The notes below the pieces were generated by a model that was not told the DNA's origin, searched no databases, and saw nothing but the letters and a program-made list of their open reading frames with translations. From positions 1 to 59,841 of the forward strand of contig CAVGIM010000011.1 in assembly GCA_963629575.1 (NCBI GenBank): 59,841 nucleotides of DNA, given 5' to 3'. A program made the translations under genes and the position numbers. Positions 1 to 9,000 of the stretch are shown here, one piece after another. This DNA comes from Hallerella sp963629575. Its GTDB lineage: Bacteria; Fibrobacterota; Fibrobacteria; Fibrobacterales; Fibrobacteraceae. How positions within the stretch are numbered: position 1 is the stretch's first letter; each line of letters starts with the position of its first letter.

Positions 1-139
1 GAATTTTTCCACCTCGAACCGTGAAAAGTTTTGGATACAAAGCGTCGGGACTGTCGGAGCCGAGAGTGGAGTGTTGATGGGCGAGTGTGGAGAGTGAAGG
101 GTGGAGAGTGGGACTCCGAGCGAACTTTTACTTCTAGCG

Positions 140-201
140 GTCATCCTGGAGGGGAGCGACCTGCCCACAGCAGGCGATCCCTTTGGTCGTTCCAGAATGA
201 C
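140..201. repeat. MITE-like dispersed repeat, copy A
   Basis: A 62-bp element bounded by imperfect terminal inverted repeats: GTCATCCTGGAG at the left and TTCCAGAATGAC at the right. Similar ends bound elements near 23.9 kb and 59.6 kb. The interior contains a CCTGCccacaGCAGG inverted repeat. A lone left-end motif (GTCATCCTGG) follows at 216-225. The stretch 1-274 shows no convincing gene; it also holds GAGTGGAGTGTTGA-like text that recurs beside the copy near 59.57 kb. Confidence 0.7.
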
Positions 202-274
202 GTTAAACCTGCACCGTCATCCTGGCACACTCCCCCCCAAAAAAAACGAAACTCCGTTTTTTTTTCGCCCGTAA

Positions 275-860
275 ATGCCCCGTCTTGCGGTCCTCGCGCT
301 CGCTTCTTGCGGGGACAAGACCACGTCACCAAGGTCACGAACGAGACGACCGGCATGGAGATCGCGGCTTCCGCGGATTCGCTGGGCACGTGCGACTTGG
401 TGTCCGTCGGCAAGGACGGCGCGGGCGTCGTCCGTTTCGAGGAAAAGACCTACGATTGTTGCGCCTCCGCGTCCTACGACCCGACAAAACAGTTCTGCCA
501 AGACGGAAACCTCTACGCGCTTTGCGACGGGAAAAGCTACGGCGTGATGACGGAATACTGCGACGGCGGCACGGTTTTTACGAAGGGAAGGGCGAGTTGA
601 CGGACGCCCACGACGATGGACTCGGCCGCCGTATTCAGCGAGAACGGCAAGGGTTGCGACTACGTCAAGACCTGTTCCGCATCCAAGCCCGTTCGGGGCG
701 TCTGTCCCGAGGGCTGGCCCTGCCCGATACGACGGAATGGAACGCGCTCGAAAAGTTCGTGGCGGGTTCCCGTTCCGCGGCGCGTTCGTCCTCCCTTACA
801 GGACCATCTCGGCCGGAGCTTTTGGAAGAGCTTCCGCATGGGCCTTGAGCGCCCTTCCGC
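275..860 (+). pseudogene. Decayed FISUMP-domain lipoprotein
   Basis: An ATG at 275 starts a lipoprotein-like signal (LAVLALASCGDK, lipobox LASC). The reading frame then jumps: residues such as GTCDLVSVGKDG and CDGKSYGVMTEYCDGG are read in frame 1 up to a stop at 600. The FISUMP hallmarks MDSAAVFSENGKG and PVRGVCPEGW follow in frame 1 from 616, and the next block LPDTTEWNALEKFVAG is in frame 3. An intact FISUMP domain, as at about 31.7-32.3 kb in this window, has about 40 further residues between the GELTDA-like start and DSAALF, so an internal deletion is also likely. At least three lesions are needed, so sequencing error alone is unlikely. The right boundary is uncertain. FISUMP domains are surface-associated modules of unknown biochemical role, abundant in Fibrobacter. 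Confidence 0.7.
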
Positions 861-947
861 GATTTGCCCGCAAAGCGAGCTGTCTCGGTCTGTTCAAGAC
901 TTTTTATCCCGAAAGTTCGCAAGGATTTTCCCTTTTTACGGGAAAAC

Positions 948-988
948 GGGGAACTTCCCCTCCAAAAATCCACAATCTTTTCTATATT
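948..988 (+). promoter_or_regulatory. Candidate rplU promoter with upstream palindrome
   Basis: A TATATT hexamer at 983-988 lies 35 bases before the rplU start and is a plausible -10 element. A perfect 13-base palindrome, GGGGAA-C-TTCCCC, occupies 948-960 where the -35 region would lie. No good -35 hexamer is visible, so an activator or repressor site is possible. The stem TTTTCCC/GGGAAAA at 926-946 just upstream may end upstream transcription. The assignment is inference. Confidence 0.4.
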
Positions 989-1023
989 TGGGAACCCACA
1001 GCAAACCTAAAAAAAGGAATATT

Positions 1024-1512
1024 ATGTATTCTATTGTTGAAACAGGTGGTTTCCAGTACAAAGTCGAAGTCGGCAAGACCTACAAGGTCCCGAGCGTCGA
1101 TGCTGCTGTCGGATCTTCTCTGGAGCTCAAGTCCGTCCTTCTTTTCTCCAACGGAAAGGAAGTCAAGGTCGGCACCCCTGTCCTGAACGATGCTTCCGTC
1201 AAGGTCGAAGTTCTCGCCCACGACAAGGAAGACACGATTATCGTCTTCAAGAAGAAGCGTCGCACCCGCTACGTTCGTCGTAACGGCCATCGTCAGGGCT
1301 ATACGGAAGTGCTAGTCACGGAACTTCATTCCGGTGCTGAATCCGAAGTCGTCGATCCGAAGATTGTCGAACGCAACCGCGCCCGCATCAAGGCCCTTGC
1401 CGCCCAGAAGGTCCAGAACGTTCCTCTGACCCGCAAGGAAAAGATTGCCCAAGGTCTTCCGAAGCCTGCCAAGGTCAAGAAGAATTCCATCCGCAAGTCG
1501 AAGGAGGCTTAA
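1024..1512 (+). CDS. rplU: 50S ribosomal protein L21
   Basis: This 162-residue protein opens with MYSIVETGGFQYKVEVG, the standard L21 N-terminus, and carries the family core (VLLFSNGKEVKVGTP, FKKKRRTRYVRRNGHRQ) by about residue 100. It binds 23S rRNA in the large ribosomal subunit. Typical L21 is about 103 residues; here a basic Lys/Ala-rich extension of about 60 residues follows (KIVERNRARIKALAAQKVQ onwards), probably extra rRNA-binding surface. The ATG at 1024 was chosen because AAGGA precedes it and because the upstream in-frame extension has no homology to L21 but is decayed FISUMP sequence. rpmA follows three bases downstream, the usual L21-L27 operon order. Confidence 0.96.
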   Translation: MYSIVETGGFQYKVEVGKTYKVPSVDAAVGSSLELKSVLLFSNGKEVKVGTPVLNDASVKVEVLAHDKEDTIIVFKKKRRTRYVRRNGHRQGYTEVLVTELHSGAESEVVDPKIVERNRARIKALAAQKVQNVPLTRKEKIAQGLPKPAKVKKNSIRKSKEA

Positions 1513-1515
1513 ACA

Positions 1516-1770
1516 ATGGCTCACAAGAAAGGTCAAGGCTCAGTTCGTAACGGACGCGATTCCAATCCGAAATATCTCGGCGTCAAGAAGTATGGCGGCG
1601 AAACCGTCAAGGCCGGTGGCATCATCGTCCGCCAGCGCGGTTCTCACTTCCATCCGGGCGCAAACGTCGGCATGGGAAAGGATTTTACCCTGTTCGCCCT
1701 CGTCGATGGCAAGGTGAAGTTCGAGCAGAACGCCGGTGCGCAGAAAGTTTCGGTCTATCCGGAATCGTAA
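1516..1770 (+). CDS. rpmA: 50S ribosomal protein L27
   Basis: An 84-residue protein of normal L27 length. It begins MAHKKGQGSVRNGRDSNPK and contains GVKKYGGETVKAGGIIVRQRG and FHPGANVGMGKDFTLFALVDG, the conserved L27 body. L27 sits near the peptidyl-transferase centre and its N-terminal tail contacts tRNA ends. The N-terminus already starts AHKKGQG, so there is no cleavable leader as in Firmicutes. It is co-transcribed with rplU and followed by a hairpin terminator 20 bases after the stop. Confidence 0.97.
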   Translation: MAHKKGQGSVRNGRDSNPKYLGVKKYGGETVKAGGIIVRQRGSHFHPGANVGMGKDFTLFALVDGKVKFEQNAGAQKVSVYPES

Positions 1771-1790
1771 GCGGCTTTTTCCGCAATTCC

Positions 1791-1824
1791 AACAGTCGGA
1801 GTTTTCCGGCTGTTATTTTTTTTT
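1791..1824 (+). terminator. Rho-independent terminator of rplU-rpmA
   Basis: Ten-base-pair stem (AACAGTCGGA with TCCGGCTGTT, one G-U pair), four-base loop, then a run of nine T residues at 1816-1824. Confidence 0.85.
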
Positions 1825-1921
1825 GAACTCTTTGCGCGACGCGGATAAAATGTCGAGAAAAATTCTCGGCATTGTTTGTTTTCTGGCCTTCCGGTGGCGG
1901 GATTTTCCGGTTCGCGGAGTC

Positions 1922-3325
1922 CTAGATTTCGATCTTGTGGTCCTTGAGCTTTCGCCAGAGCGTTGCCCGGCTGATTCCGAGGCGTTCCGCGACTTCGGTC
2001 TTGTTGCCCTTGCAAATGTCTAGAGCGCGTAGAATGTGTCGCTTTTCCATTTCGTCTAGCGGGAGAATGTCATCGGGCGAACCGGACGTGATTTTCAGGG
2101 GGGCGCTATCTTTGGAAACGGCGCGAATTTCGGAAGTCCTTCCCGGAGCGGGCAAGAGCTCCTTGGTGGGAGCGGAATAGTTCAGCTCGTCGGGCAGGTC
2201 TTCGAGGCGAATCGTTCCGTTCTCGGAAAGAACGACCGCATGTTCGATGATGTTTTCGAGTTCGCGGACGTTTCCCGGGTAGTTGTAGGTGGCAAGTGCC
2301 ATCTGCGCCGCCGGTTCGATTTTCTGGATGACCTTGTGTTCTTCCTTTTCGAATTTCAGGACAAAGTATTTGACCAGGTTCGGGATGGTCGAGCGGCGTT
2401 CTCTGAGAGGGGGAACGTTGATGTGGAACGTGTTCAACCGGTAGTAGAGGTCTTCCCGGAAAGTCTTCTTCGACATTTCGAGGGCTAGGTCCGCATTGGT
2501 CGCCGCGATAACGCGAACATCGAGATAGCGGGTTTCCGTATCGCCTACCCGTCGCGTCTCGTGACTTTGCAGAAAGCGCAATAGCTTGACCTGTGTCGCC
2601 TGGGATAGCTCGCCGATTTCGTCAAGAAAGAGCGTACCGCCGTTCGCTTCTTCGAAGAGTCCTTTTCTGTCGGACGTCGAACCGGTAAAGGCGCCCTTCT
2701 TGCTGCCGAAAAGTTCGCTTTCGACCAGGTTTTCCGGTATCGCGCTGCAGTTCACGGCGACAAAGGGTTCGCTTGCGCGCTTCGAAAGCCTGTGCACTAT
2801 TCGCGCGAGAAACTCCTTGCCCGAACCGGACTCTCCCGTAATCAGCACGGAGCTAGTCGTGGGCGCGACCTTGTAGAGAAGCCGCAAAATCTTCTGCATC
2901 CCGGGGGTGTCCCCGAGAAGGTTCTCTAGCAGATGGTCCTGCAGTTCGCGGTAGCTGTTCGACGTTTCGAGTCCTTGCAGGTGCTTTCTCGCGACATCTT
3001 CGAGCGTGCGGACGGCGACCGGCTTTACCAGATAGGATTCCGCACCGTGGGAAAGCGCACTTTCCGCATCCTTGGACGATTCCGGCGTACACAATAGGAC
3101 AATCGCCGCTTCCGGATTGTGCGACTTGAAAAAGCTGATGACATCGACGTCCCGATGCAGGAGAAGCGAAATGTCGAGAAAGGCGAAATCGAACGGGTTC
3201 TTTTCGATTGCGCTGAAAAGAGCCGTGGAGTCGGATACCGTATAGAGCTTGGCGCCGGAAAGGGACCAGGAACTTGCTACCTGATCGACAACCTTCCTGT
3301 CCGCATCTGCCAACAGGACGTTCAT
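1922..3325 (-). CDS. Sigma-54-dependent NtrC-family response regulator
   Basis: A 467-residue regulator with three domains. The N-terminal receiver has a candidate phospho-acceptor Asp51 (FAFLDIS) and the conserved Lys near residue 101 (YLVKP). The AAA+ sigma-54 interaction domain covers about 135-365, with Walker A GESGSGK at 164-170, Walker B TLFLDEIGEL and the R-finger region LYYRLNTF. The C-terminal Fis-type helix-turn-helix covers about 425-467 (NKTEVAERLGISRATLWRKL). Such proteins use ATP to remodel sigma-54 RNA polymerase at -24/-12 promoters. The sigma-54 contact loop reads GAFTGS rather than the near-invariant GAFTGA. It is the last gene of a minus-strand unit with a receiver protein and a histidine kinase, which probably form one phosphorelay. 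Target genes are not evident. Confidence 0.93.
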   Translation of the reverse strand: MNVLLADADRKVVDQVASSWSLSGAKLYTVSDSTALFSAIEKNPFDFAFLDISLLLHRDVDVISFFKSHNPEAAIVLLCTPESSKDAESALSHGAESYLVKPVAVRTLEDVARKHLQGLETSNSYRELQDHLLENLLGDTPGMQKILRLLYKVAPTTSSVLITGESGSGKEFLARIVHRLSKRASEPFVAVNCSAIPENLVESELFGSKKGAFTGSTSDRKGLFEEANGGTLFLDEIGELSQATQVKLLRFLQSHETRRVGDTETRYLDVRVIAATNADLALEMSKKTFREDLYYRLNTFHINVPPLRERRSTIPNLVKYFVLKFEKEEHKVIQKIEPAAQMALATYNYPGNVRELENIIEHAVVLSENGTIRLEDLPDELNYSAPTKELLPAPGRTSEIRAVSKDSAPLKITSGSPDDILPLDEMEKRHILRALDICKGNKTEVAERLGISRATLWRKLKDHKIEI

Positions 3326-3334
3326 CGCTTCGGT

Positions 3335-3715
3335 CTAGCCGTTCCCGTGAGCCGCGACGATTTCGTTGACCTTCGCGACCAGATCCTTGTAGTTAGGCGG
3401 TTTCGAGAAGATGGACGAAACGCCGAAATGGTTCGCTATGTTCAGGTAGTCTTCCGAGGAGGTGCGTCCGCCGCCGCTGATGGCGATGACGCGGTCTAGC
3501 TGGTTCTTGTTGCGGTAGTCGAGGATGACCTCGAAGCCATCCTGCTCCGGCATGATGATGTCCGTGATGACGACATCGTAGTCGTTCTTGTCGTAGAGTT
3601 CCTTCGCTTTCTTTCCGTTTTCGGCGGTGTCCACTTCGTAACCGGACAGGTCGAGCATGTCCTTGAGAACGGAACGGATGTCTTCTTCGTCGTCGATGAT
3701 GAGTACTTTAGGCAT
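3335..3715 (-). CDS. Single-domain CheY-like receiver
   Basis: A 126-residue stand-alone receiver domain. It has the acidic pair IIDDEED near residues 7-12, the phospho-acceptor Asp52 in VVITDIIMPEQDG, the Ser/Thr position in AISGGG and the Lys in IFSKPP. There is no output domain, so it probably relays phosphate or acts by protein binding. Its start overlaps the end of the kinase gene by eight bases, indicating translational coupling, and the NtrC-like regulator follows after nine bases. Kinase to receiver to NtrC-like regulator is the simplest reading. Confidence 0.93.
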   Translation of the reverse strand: MPKVLIIDDEEDIRSVLKDMLDLSGYEVDTAENGKKAKELYDKNDYDVVITDIIMPEQDGFEVILDYRNKNQLDRVIAISGGGRTSSEDYLNIANHFGVSSIFSKPPNYKDLVAKVNEIVAAHGNG

Positions 3716-5957
3716 TGGGCTTATCCTCTGTTTGTTTTTCTAAAGGCCAATATAGTTCAAAATTGGTTCCTTTGCCAATGGTTGTTTCGATAGAAACGTA
3801 TGCTCCGGCGGATTTTATGAGTTTCATCGCTACGGCAAGGCCAATGCCCGAACCCTGTCCCGGGGCTCGGGTCGTGAAATAGGGCGTGAAGACGTGTTGC
3901 AGAACGTCGGGCGTCATGCCTGTTCCCGTGTCTTTCACGGAAATATACAGGTAGGAACCCGGGGGGATTGTCGAGAACTGCGATACGATCTGTTCCTTGA
4001 CGTCTCTCGGGGTGCAGGAGTATGTCAGGGTTCCACCGGTCTGGGTCATTGCCAGAATCGCGTTCTTTCCCATGTTCATCATGATGCGCATAAAGTCGGT
4101 CGGGTTGCCGTAGGCGAGCATGTTGTCGCCGGCTTCCTTGATAATCTGGACGTTTTGGGGAAGCATCGGAAGAAGCGAGTTCTTGACTTCGTCGAAGACC
4201 AGTCCCACGTTGAAATTTTCCGCCTTTTTCTCTTGCGAGCCTTCGCGTCGCTTGAGCTGCTCGTAGGTCCGCTTTACGAGGTTAGTCGCATTGTTCATGG
4301 AACGCCGCATGTTTTCCAGGTATTTTTTCGGTCTTTCGCAATCGGCGGAGTCGGGAATAGTTGCCTGGGCGAGTTCGCAATAGCCGATGATTCCCGAGAG
4401 AATGTTGTTGAAATCGTGCGCAAGCCCGCCCGCCACGTTGCTCATGTCCTCGAAGTTAGAAGCCTTGAGCAGGTTTTCGCGCAGCTGGTTTCTTTCCTCT
4501 TCGATAGCGTGGAACTTTGTCGTGTCCTCGACTAGTCCAAGGACTCCCTTGAGCTGTTGCGCTTCGTCATAGATCGGGACGGCGGTCTGCTTTTCCCAGT
4601 GCTTCTTGCCATTTGCATCGATTGTCAGCTCGGTCCTTGCGGCGATGTGGCCGGAGGATTCCATCGCCTGTGTTTCGAGTTCGCTGAATTCCGGGCTTTC
4701 GACGATGCTGTTCAGGTTTCCGCGGGCGGCAATGTCCTTCTTGTTCTGTCGCGTATAGGCGCCCGTGAGGTTCTTGGCCCAGAGGCGTGCCGGGATATTG
4801 TCTATCAAGGAATTCAAGAAGACCTGCTGCTGCTGGTAGAGTTGCTGGAGCGCGATGATTTTAAAGCGGATGGAGTCTCGTTCGTCGTTGAACTTGTCTT
4901 GCAGCTGGGAAAGCTTTTTCTGAAAATCCTCTTGCTTGCCGGAATCCCGGAGAATGACCTTGTAGCCGAACAGGATGCGGTGGGAATATAGAGGCGAAAC
5001 GGATATCGTCGCTGCGAACGAATTGTTGTTCAGATAGACAGGAACGTTGCTTAGCGGACCGAGGGAATGCAGGTCGGGGATAAAGCGTGAAACGGGATGC
5101 TGCAGGAGAATCTTTTCGCCGAAACCGATCATCTTGCAGGCAGAAGGATTCACCATTTCGATTTTTCCGTCTGAACTCAGGAGCAGGACTCCGTCGTCGA
5201 GTTCCTGGACAACCCGCTTCAGGAAACTCGACACATCGATTCCCATCTGCGAAATGGCGGAATTGGCCCGGTAGAGTACAATCGTGATGACGAACATGAA
5301 AATCGCCGCGCTTTCGCCATAGAGGAAAATGTCCATGGCGGGGAGGAGTGCGTCCATGGTGACTCCGCCGACGATTGCCATGACAAATGTGGAAAATACG
5401 AGCCGGTAGATGCGGTGCGCTTGCGTGTGCAGAGCCTGGAACGAGATGATGGCCGAACAGATGACGGGAAATACCAGAAACGCGAAGATGGCGAAGATGG
5501 CGAACAGGGAATTGACCGCGGTGTAGCCGTACCAGTTTTCCACGATTTTGGGATAGAACTTTCCGAAAAGTCCCGTCACGACGACGAAGACGACACCTAT
5601 CGCGTTCCAGATCCGGAAGACGGGCAAAGTCCGCTTCCAGAATGGTCTTAGCGATTCCCCGATGATTCCCGCTGTCGTCCGGAAGATGGCATAGCCGTAT
5701 TGGACCCAGCAGACTGCGCCCATCAGATAGACGATTTCTCTCGCCTGCTGCGAAACGTAGCCTTCCGGAAGCTGTTCCACGAAGGCGAGGGCGTTCCAGA
5801 GAATGTCCAGGAGAAGCAGGTAGATGAGGTTTTTCCGGAGGTTCTTCGCGAGGACGTTGGAAAGGACCGTCGAAAGAATCAGCGGAAGAAGCACGATGCA
5901 GAAAAGCAGCGCGATGGTCCCATGCAGAAAATGGATGTTGAACTCGAAGGCTTCCAT
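3708..5957 (-). CDS. Membrane PAS histidine kinase
   Basis: A 749-residue sensor kinase. The first about 235 residues contain seven hydrophobic segments, suggesting a 7TM membrane sensor. Two PAS-like regions follow (about 245-340 and 380-490), joined by a coiled-coil stretch rich in Gln. The dimerisation/phospho-acceptor domain has His514 in the sequence GGLAHDFNNILSGIIGYCE, the NtrB-like H-box. The ATPase domain has the N box NMGKNAILAM, G1 DTGTGM and the ATP-lid GQGSGIGLAVAM. It autophosphorylates and should pass phosphate to the adjacent receiver or NtrC-like protein. It lies at the head of the unit; the ATG at 5957 is followed by an amphipathic start to the first membrane segment. Confidence 0.93.
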   Translation of the reverse strand: MEAFEFNIHFLHGTIALLFCIVLLPLILSTVLSNVLAKNLRKNLIYLLLLDILWNALAFVEQLPEGYVSQQAREIVYLMGAVCWVQYGYAIFRTTAGIIGESLRPFWKRTLPVFRIWNAIGVVFVVVTGLFGKFYPKIVENWYGYTAVNSLFAIFAIFAFLVFPVICSAIISFQALHTQAHRIYRLVFSTFVMAIVGGVTMDALLPAMDIFLYGESAAIFMFVITIVLYRANSAISQMGIDVSSFLKRVVQELDDGVLLLSSDGKIEMVNPSACKMIGFGEKILLQHPVSRFIPDLHSLGPLSNVPVYLNNNSFAATISVSPLYSHRILFGYKVILRDSGKQEDFQKKLSQLQDKFNDERDSIRFKIIALQQLYQQQQVFLNSLIDNIPARLWAKNLTGAYTRQNKKDIAARGNLNSIVESPEFSELETQAMESSGHIAARTELTIDANGKKHWEKQTAVPIYDEAQQLKGVLGLVEDTTKFHAIEEERNQLRENLLKASNFEDMSNVAGGLAHDFNNILSGIIGYCELAQATIPDSADCERPKKYLENMRRSMNNATNLVKRTYEQLKRREGSQEKKAENFNVGLVFDEVKNSLLPMLPQNVQIIKEAGDNMLAYGNPTDFMRIMMNMGKNAILAMTQTGGTLTYSCTPRDVKEQIVSQFSTIPPGSYLYISVKDTGTGMTPDVLQHVFTPYFTTRAPGQGSGIGLAVAMKLIKSAGAYVSIETTIGKGTNFELYWPLEKQTEDKPNA

Positions 5958-6010
5958 CTCTTAAAAAATCCTTGCTTTTAATATAATCAATTTTTACAAG
6001 GATAAAAGGG

Positions 6011-6036
6011 AAAGTACGCCGTTCATGGCGTACTTT
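6011..6036. terminator. Perfect hairpin between kinase unit and GH9 gene
   Basis: Ten-base-pair perfect stem AAAGTACGCC / GGCGTACTTT with a six-base loop, 20 bases beyond the GH9 stop at 6057. Minus-strand transcription out of the GH9 gene would meet it; the T-tail is weak (CCCTTTT). It may also insulate the downstream kinase gene. Confidence 0.65.
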
Positions 6037-6056
6037 TGGAAAATTCCGTCAAAAGA

Positions 6057-9000
6057 CTAGCGGACGCGCCGAATTCCGAATGTCTGGGTCTTCTTGTAGC
6101 TGTCCCTGGACGAGAATCGCCGAACGGTTTCCGCATCGCCATCCGGGTTCGGGACAAAGCGCGTCCCGATGTCCGCCTTGACGATATAGGCGCCCGTGCC
6201 CACCGCCTTGCCGTCGCTAGAAACGAGACCCTTCGTGCAGCGGGAGAGCCATTCGACGCGAATCGTCACCTGGTTGTCGCTCGACAGGTATTTCGGGCCG
6301 AGTTCGAACTTTTCGTGGAAGCGGTTCACGAAGTTCCCCAGGTTGGAGTAGAACGGCAGATCCAGGTCGAGAAGCAGGGCTTTCCATGCCGGGGCTTCTC
6401 CGATGCTCGTTCCGCGCGGGACTCCCATTTCGACGAGGAAGAGCATTCCGTCAAAGAGGTAGCCCGACGTATCCCTGCTATCGACAAGCGTTCCGTTTTC
6501 GTAGATGTCCCACTTGCGCGTCTCCTGGTCGAGAATAAAGAAGCGGAAATCGGCGCGGGCTTCCTTGCAACTTTCGGACATGGACGTCGAAACATCCGAA
6601 ACGGGACGCTCGGGAGAGAACTTGACCGTTATCTGGGGATTTCCCGCTCCCGTGACGGCTGCCCACGGGTTTTCGCTCGCAGGCCTGTTGCCGCTCTGGT
6701 CGAGGAATAGCGTTTCGTCTAGCGGCGTAAAGCGAATCCGGTCGCCTTCCTGGACGGCGGTTTCCGCATCTTGCGCGTAGAGCATGTTGAAGCTTCGGCT
6801 TCCGAGCGTATAGCGGTTCGGGATGACGTTTACGGGACCCTTGCGCTCTCTCTGGATGGGGGCGTGGCTCGAATCGCCGACGACGAGAGGCTCGCTGGCT
6901 TCGACGGCTAGCGAGACGAAGGAACCCGCGGCGTTAACCTTTCCGCCGAGGATGACGGGGCCTACAAGGTCTTCGGCGAGGGTCGAATCGCTTTCGTAAT
7001 TGGCGCCGCTTCCCTTGTGCTGCACGAGAAGTCCCGCGCCGACGAGATCGCCGCCTTTGGGAGAAAGCCCCGAGTAGTTTCCGCTCGTGTTTCCTAGCTT
7101 GAACGGCGAAGACATGTCGAGAACGGCTTCCGTTCTTTCGGCGTTCCACGAGAATGTCTTGGCGAAGAGGGTTTCGGGAACGGCACTGCCAAAGATTGCC
7201 GCGATGCTGTCCGGAGCGTGCCTTTCGTCAACGGACGACACGAAGCCCGCGACGACGTGTTCGGCGAGCCCGTCTCCGTCCGCATCCGAAATGCTTGCGT
7301 ATTTGAGCGGAATGGGCAGAATCTTGAGCGCGAACGGCAGAGTAGGAATTGCGCATGTCGCGGAGACGCCATTGCCTGAAAGATCCGTAATCGAGGAAGT
7401 GGAAAGCAGCTGTCCCTTCATGCCTTCGGTGATGATGGAGCTTTGGTCCGTGTCGAAGGAAACGGTGAATTCCCAGACGTTGAGCCTTTCGTTATAGAGC
7501 TTCGTGGAAGTGACGCTCGGAATCTTTTCGACCGGTTGACCGTTCTTGTCGAAGAGCGCAAGCGGGAAGGCGAGTCCCGGCGCGGAAATCGGTTCCGAGA
7601 ACTGGATGTAGATTCTGTCCGCGCTTGCCGTGTCGAGGCGTTCGAGTACAGAGAGCGAGAGGACTGTCGGGGAAACGGCATCGCGGTAGAAGTCCGTGCT
7701 GGACTTTGTTTCGCCGGAAATGTCGCTTTGAAGCGTCACGGAGCCTTGCGGGTTGGTGAAAGCGGCCGTGTCCTTGGGGCTAAACGAAATCGTGACGAGC
7801 GAATCGGAAATGTCGGCGTTCGAAACTTCGATGGTGTCGCCGCGGTATTCAAACGAAACCGACCGGAACTTCTGGGATTCGGAATAGGAAGCGGTGAGGA
7901 GAAGCTTCATCTGGTCCGGAACGTTGTCGCAATCCGTGTCGAGCATTTCGGCGGAAGAAATGATAGGCCATGGGGGAAGTTCCTCGATAAAGAGCTGCGC
8001 CCTGGCGGACGTGTAGCTGTATTTGGAACTGGACGAGACCACTGTCGCGTATAGGATCGTTTCGAGCGGCGTGTCGCCCGAGACAAAGAATGTCGCGCTT
8101 CCGTTTACAAGTGTAAGCGTAGTCGTCGCTATATCGGCCGTCGCGGACGTGTAGAAGAAGACGGAACCTTCGGCGACGGAAAGCTTGATGGATAGGTTTT
8201 CGCCATCGAGGAGCGCTCCCGTGGAATCGTAGAGGGAAACGGTCACCTGGGCGCGCTTTCCGACGTAGGCGCGGACCGTATCGGTGTGGAAGAACAGGTA
8301 GCGCTTTTCGAGAGGCGTCGTAATGGAATCCCATTCGACGTTCGAGCGGACGACCTTGCAGGCGCAGTCATAGCTTCCCTTGGCGTTTGCGCCGTGGTTG
8401 TGCCATGTCACCCATTCCACCATGTTGTTTCCGTAGGCGAGGTTCCTCGATACGGAGAAGACGTAGTCGTCGTATTTCTTGACGTATTCCGTGTTCGAGC
8501 CGAAGTAGGAGACGCCGTTGCCTTCGAAATCGTCGAGGAATCCGGATGGGGAAACCTTGCTTTCGCCGGTGTAGGTCGCCGATCGGGCCGTGTCCTCGAT
8601 GGACGTGGCGGGGGACTTGAACGGCGTGAAGAAGTCGAGCGAAAGCGTACGCGCAATGGAAAGGTCGCTCGACGAAGCGTCGTAATCGGGCGGATAGCCG
8701 TAGATGTGCGTCCCATGGTAGAAAATGGTGACGTAGGGGACTTTCTTGTAGGCGATTTCCTTTGTGCCGTTGACCTCTTCGAGATAGGTGGTCTCGGAGC
8801 CCGTGTAGTAGGGACCCTTGGTCAGGTCGATTCCGTCGAAGGGGACCGGGTCGGAGGCGTCGTTGTGCGCGCGGAGCGACCAGGAGCCGACCAGATCCTT
8901 GAAAGTCGCCGCGGTGAACTTGAGCTGGAAAAGATATTGTCCCGAGACGGCGAAGGTTCCGACGAGAGTAATCGGCAGATAGTAGCCTCCAAGACCGTCG

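Noticed and set aside
926..946. TTTTCCC/GGGAAAA hairpin as a strong terminator before rplU
   Set aside because: The stem is only seven pairs and lacks a T-run on either strand, so a firm call is not justified.
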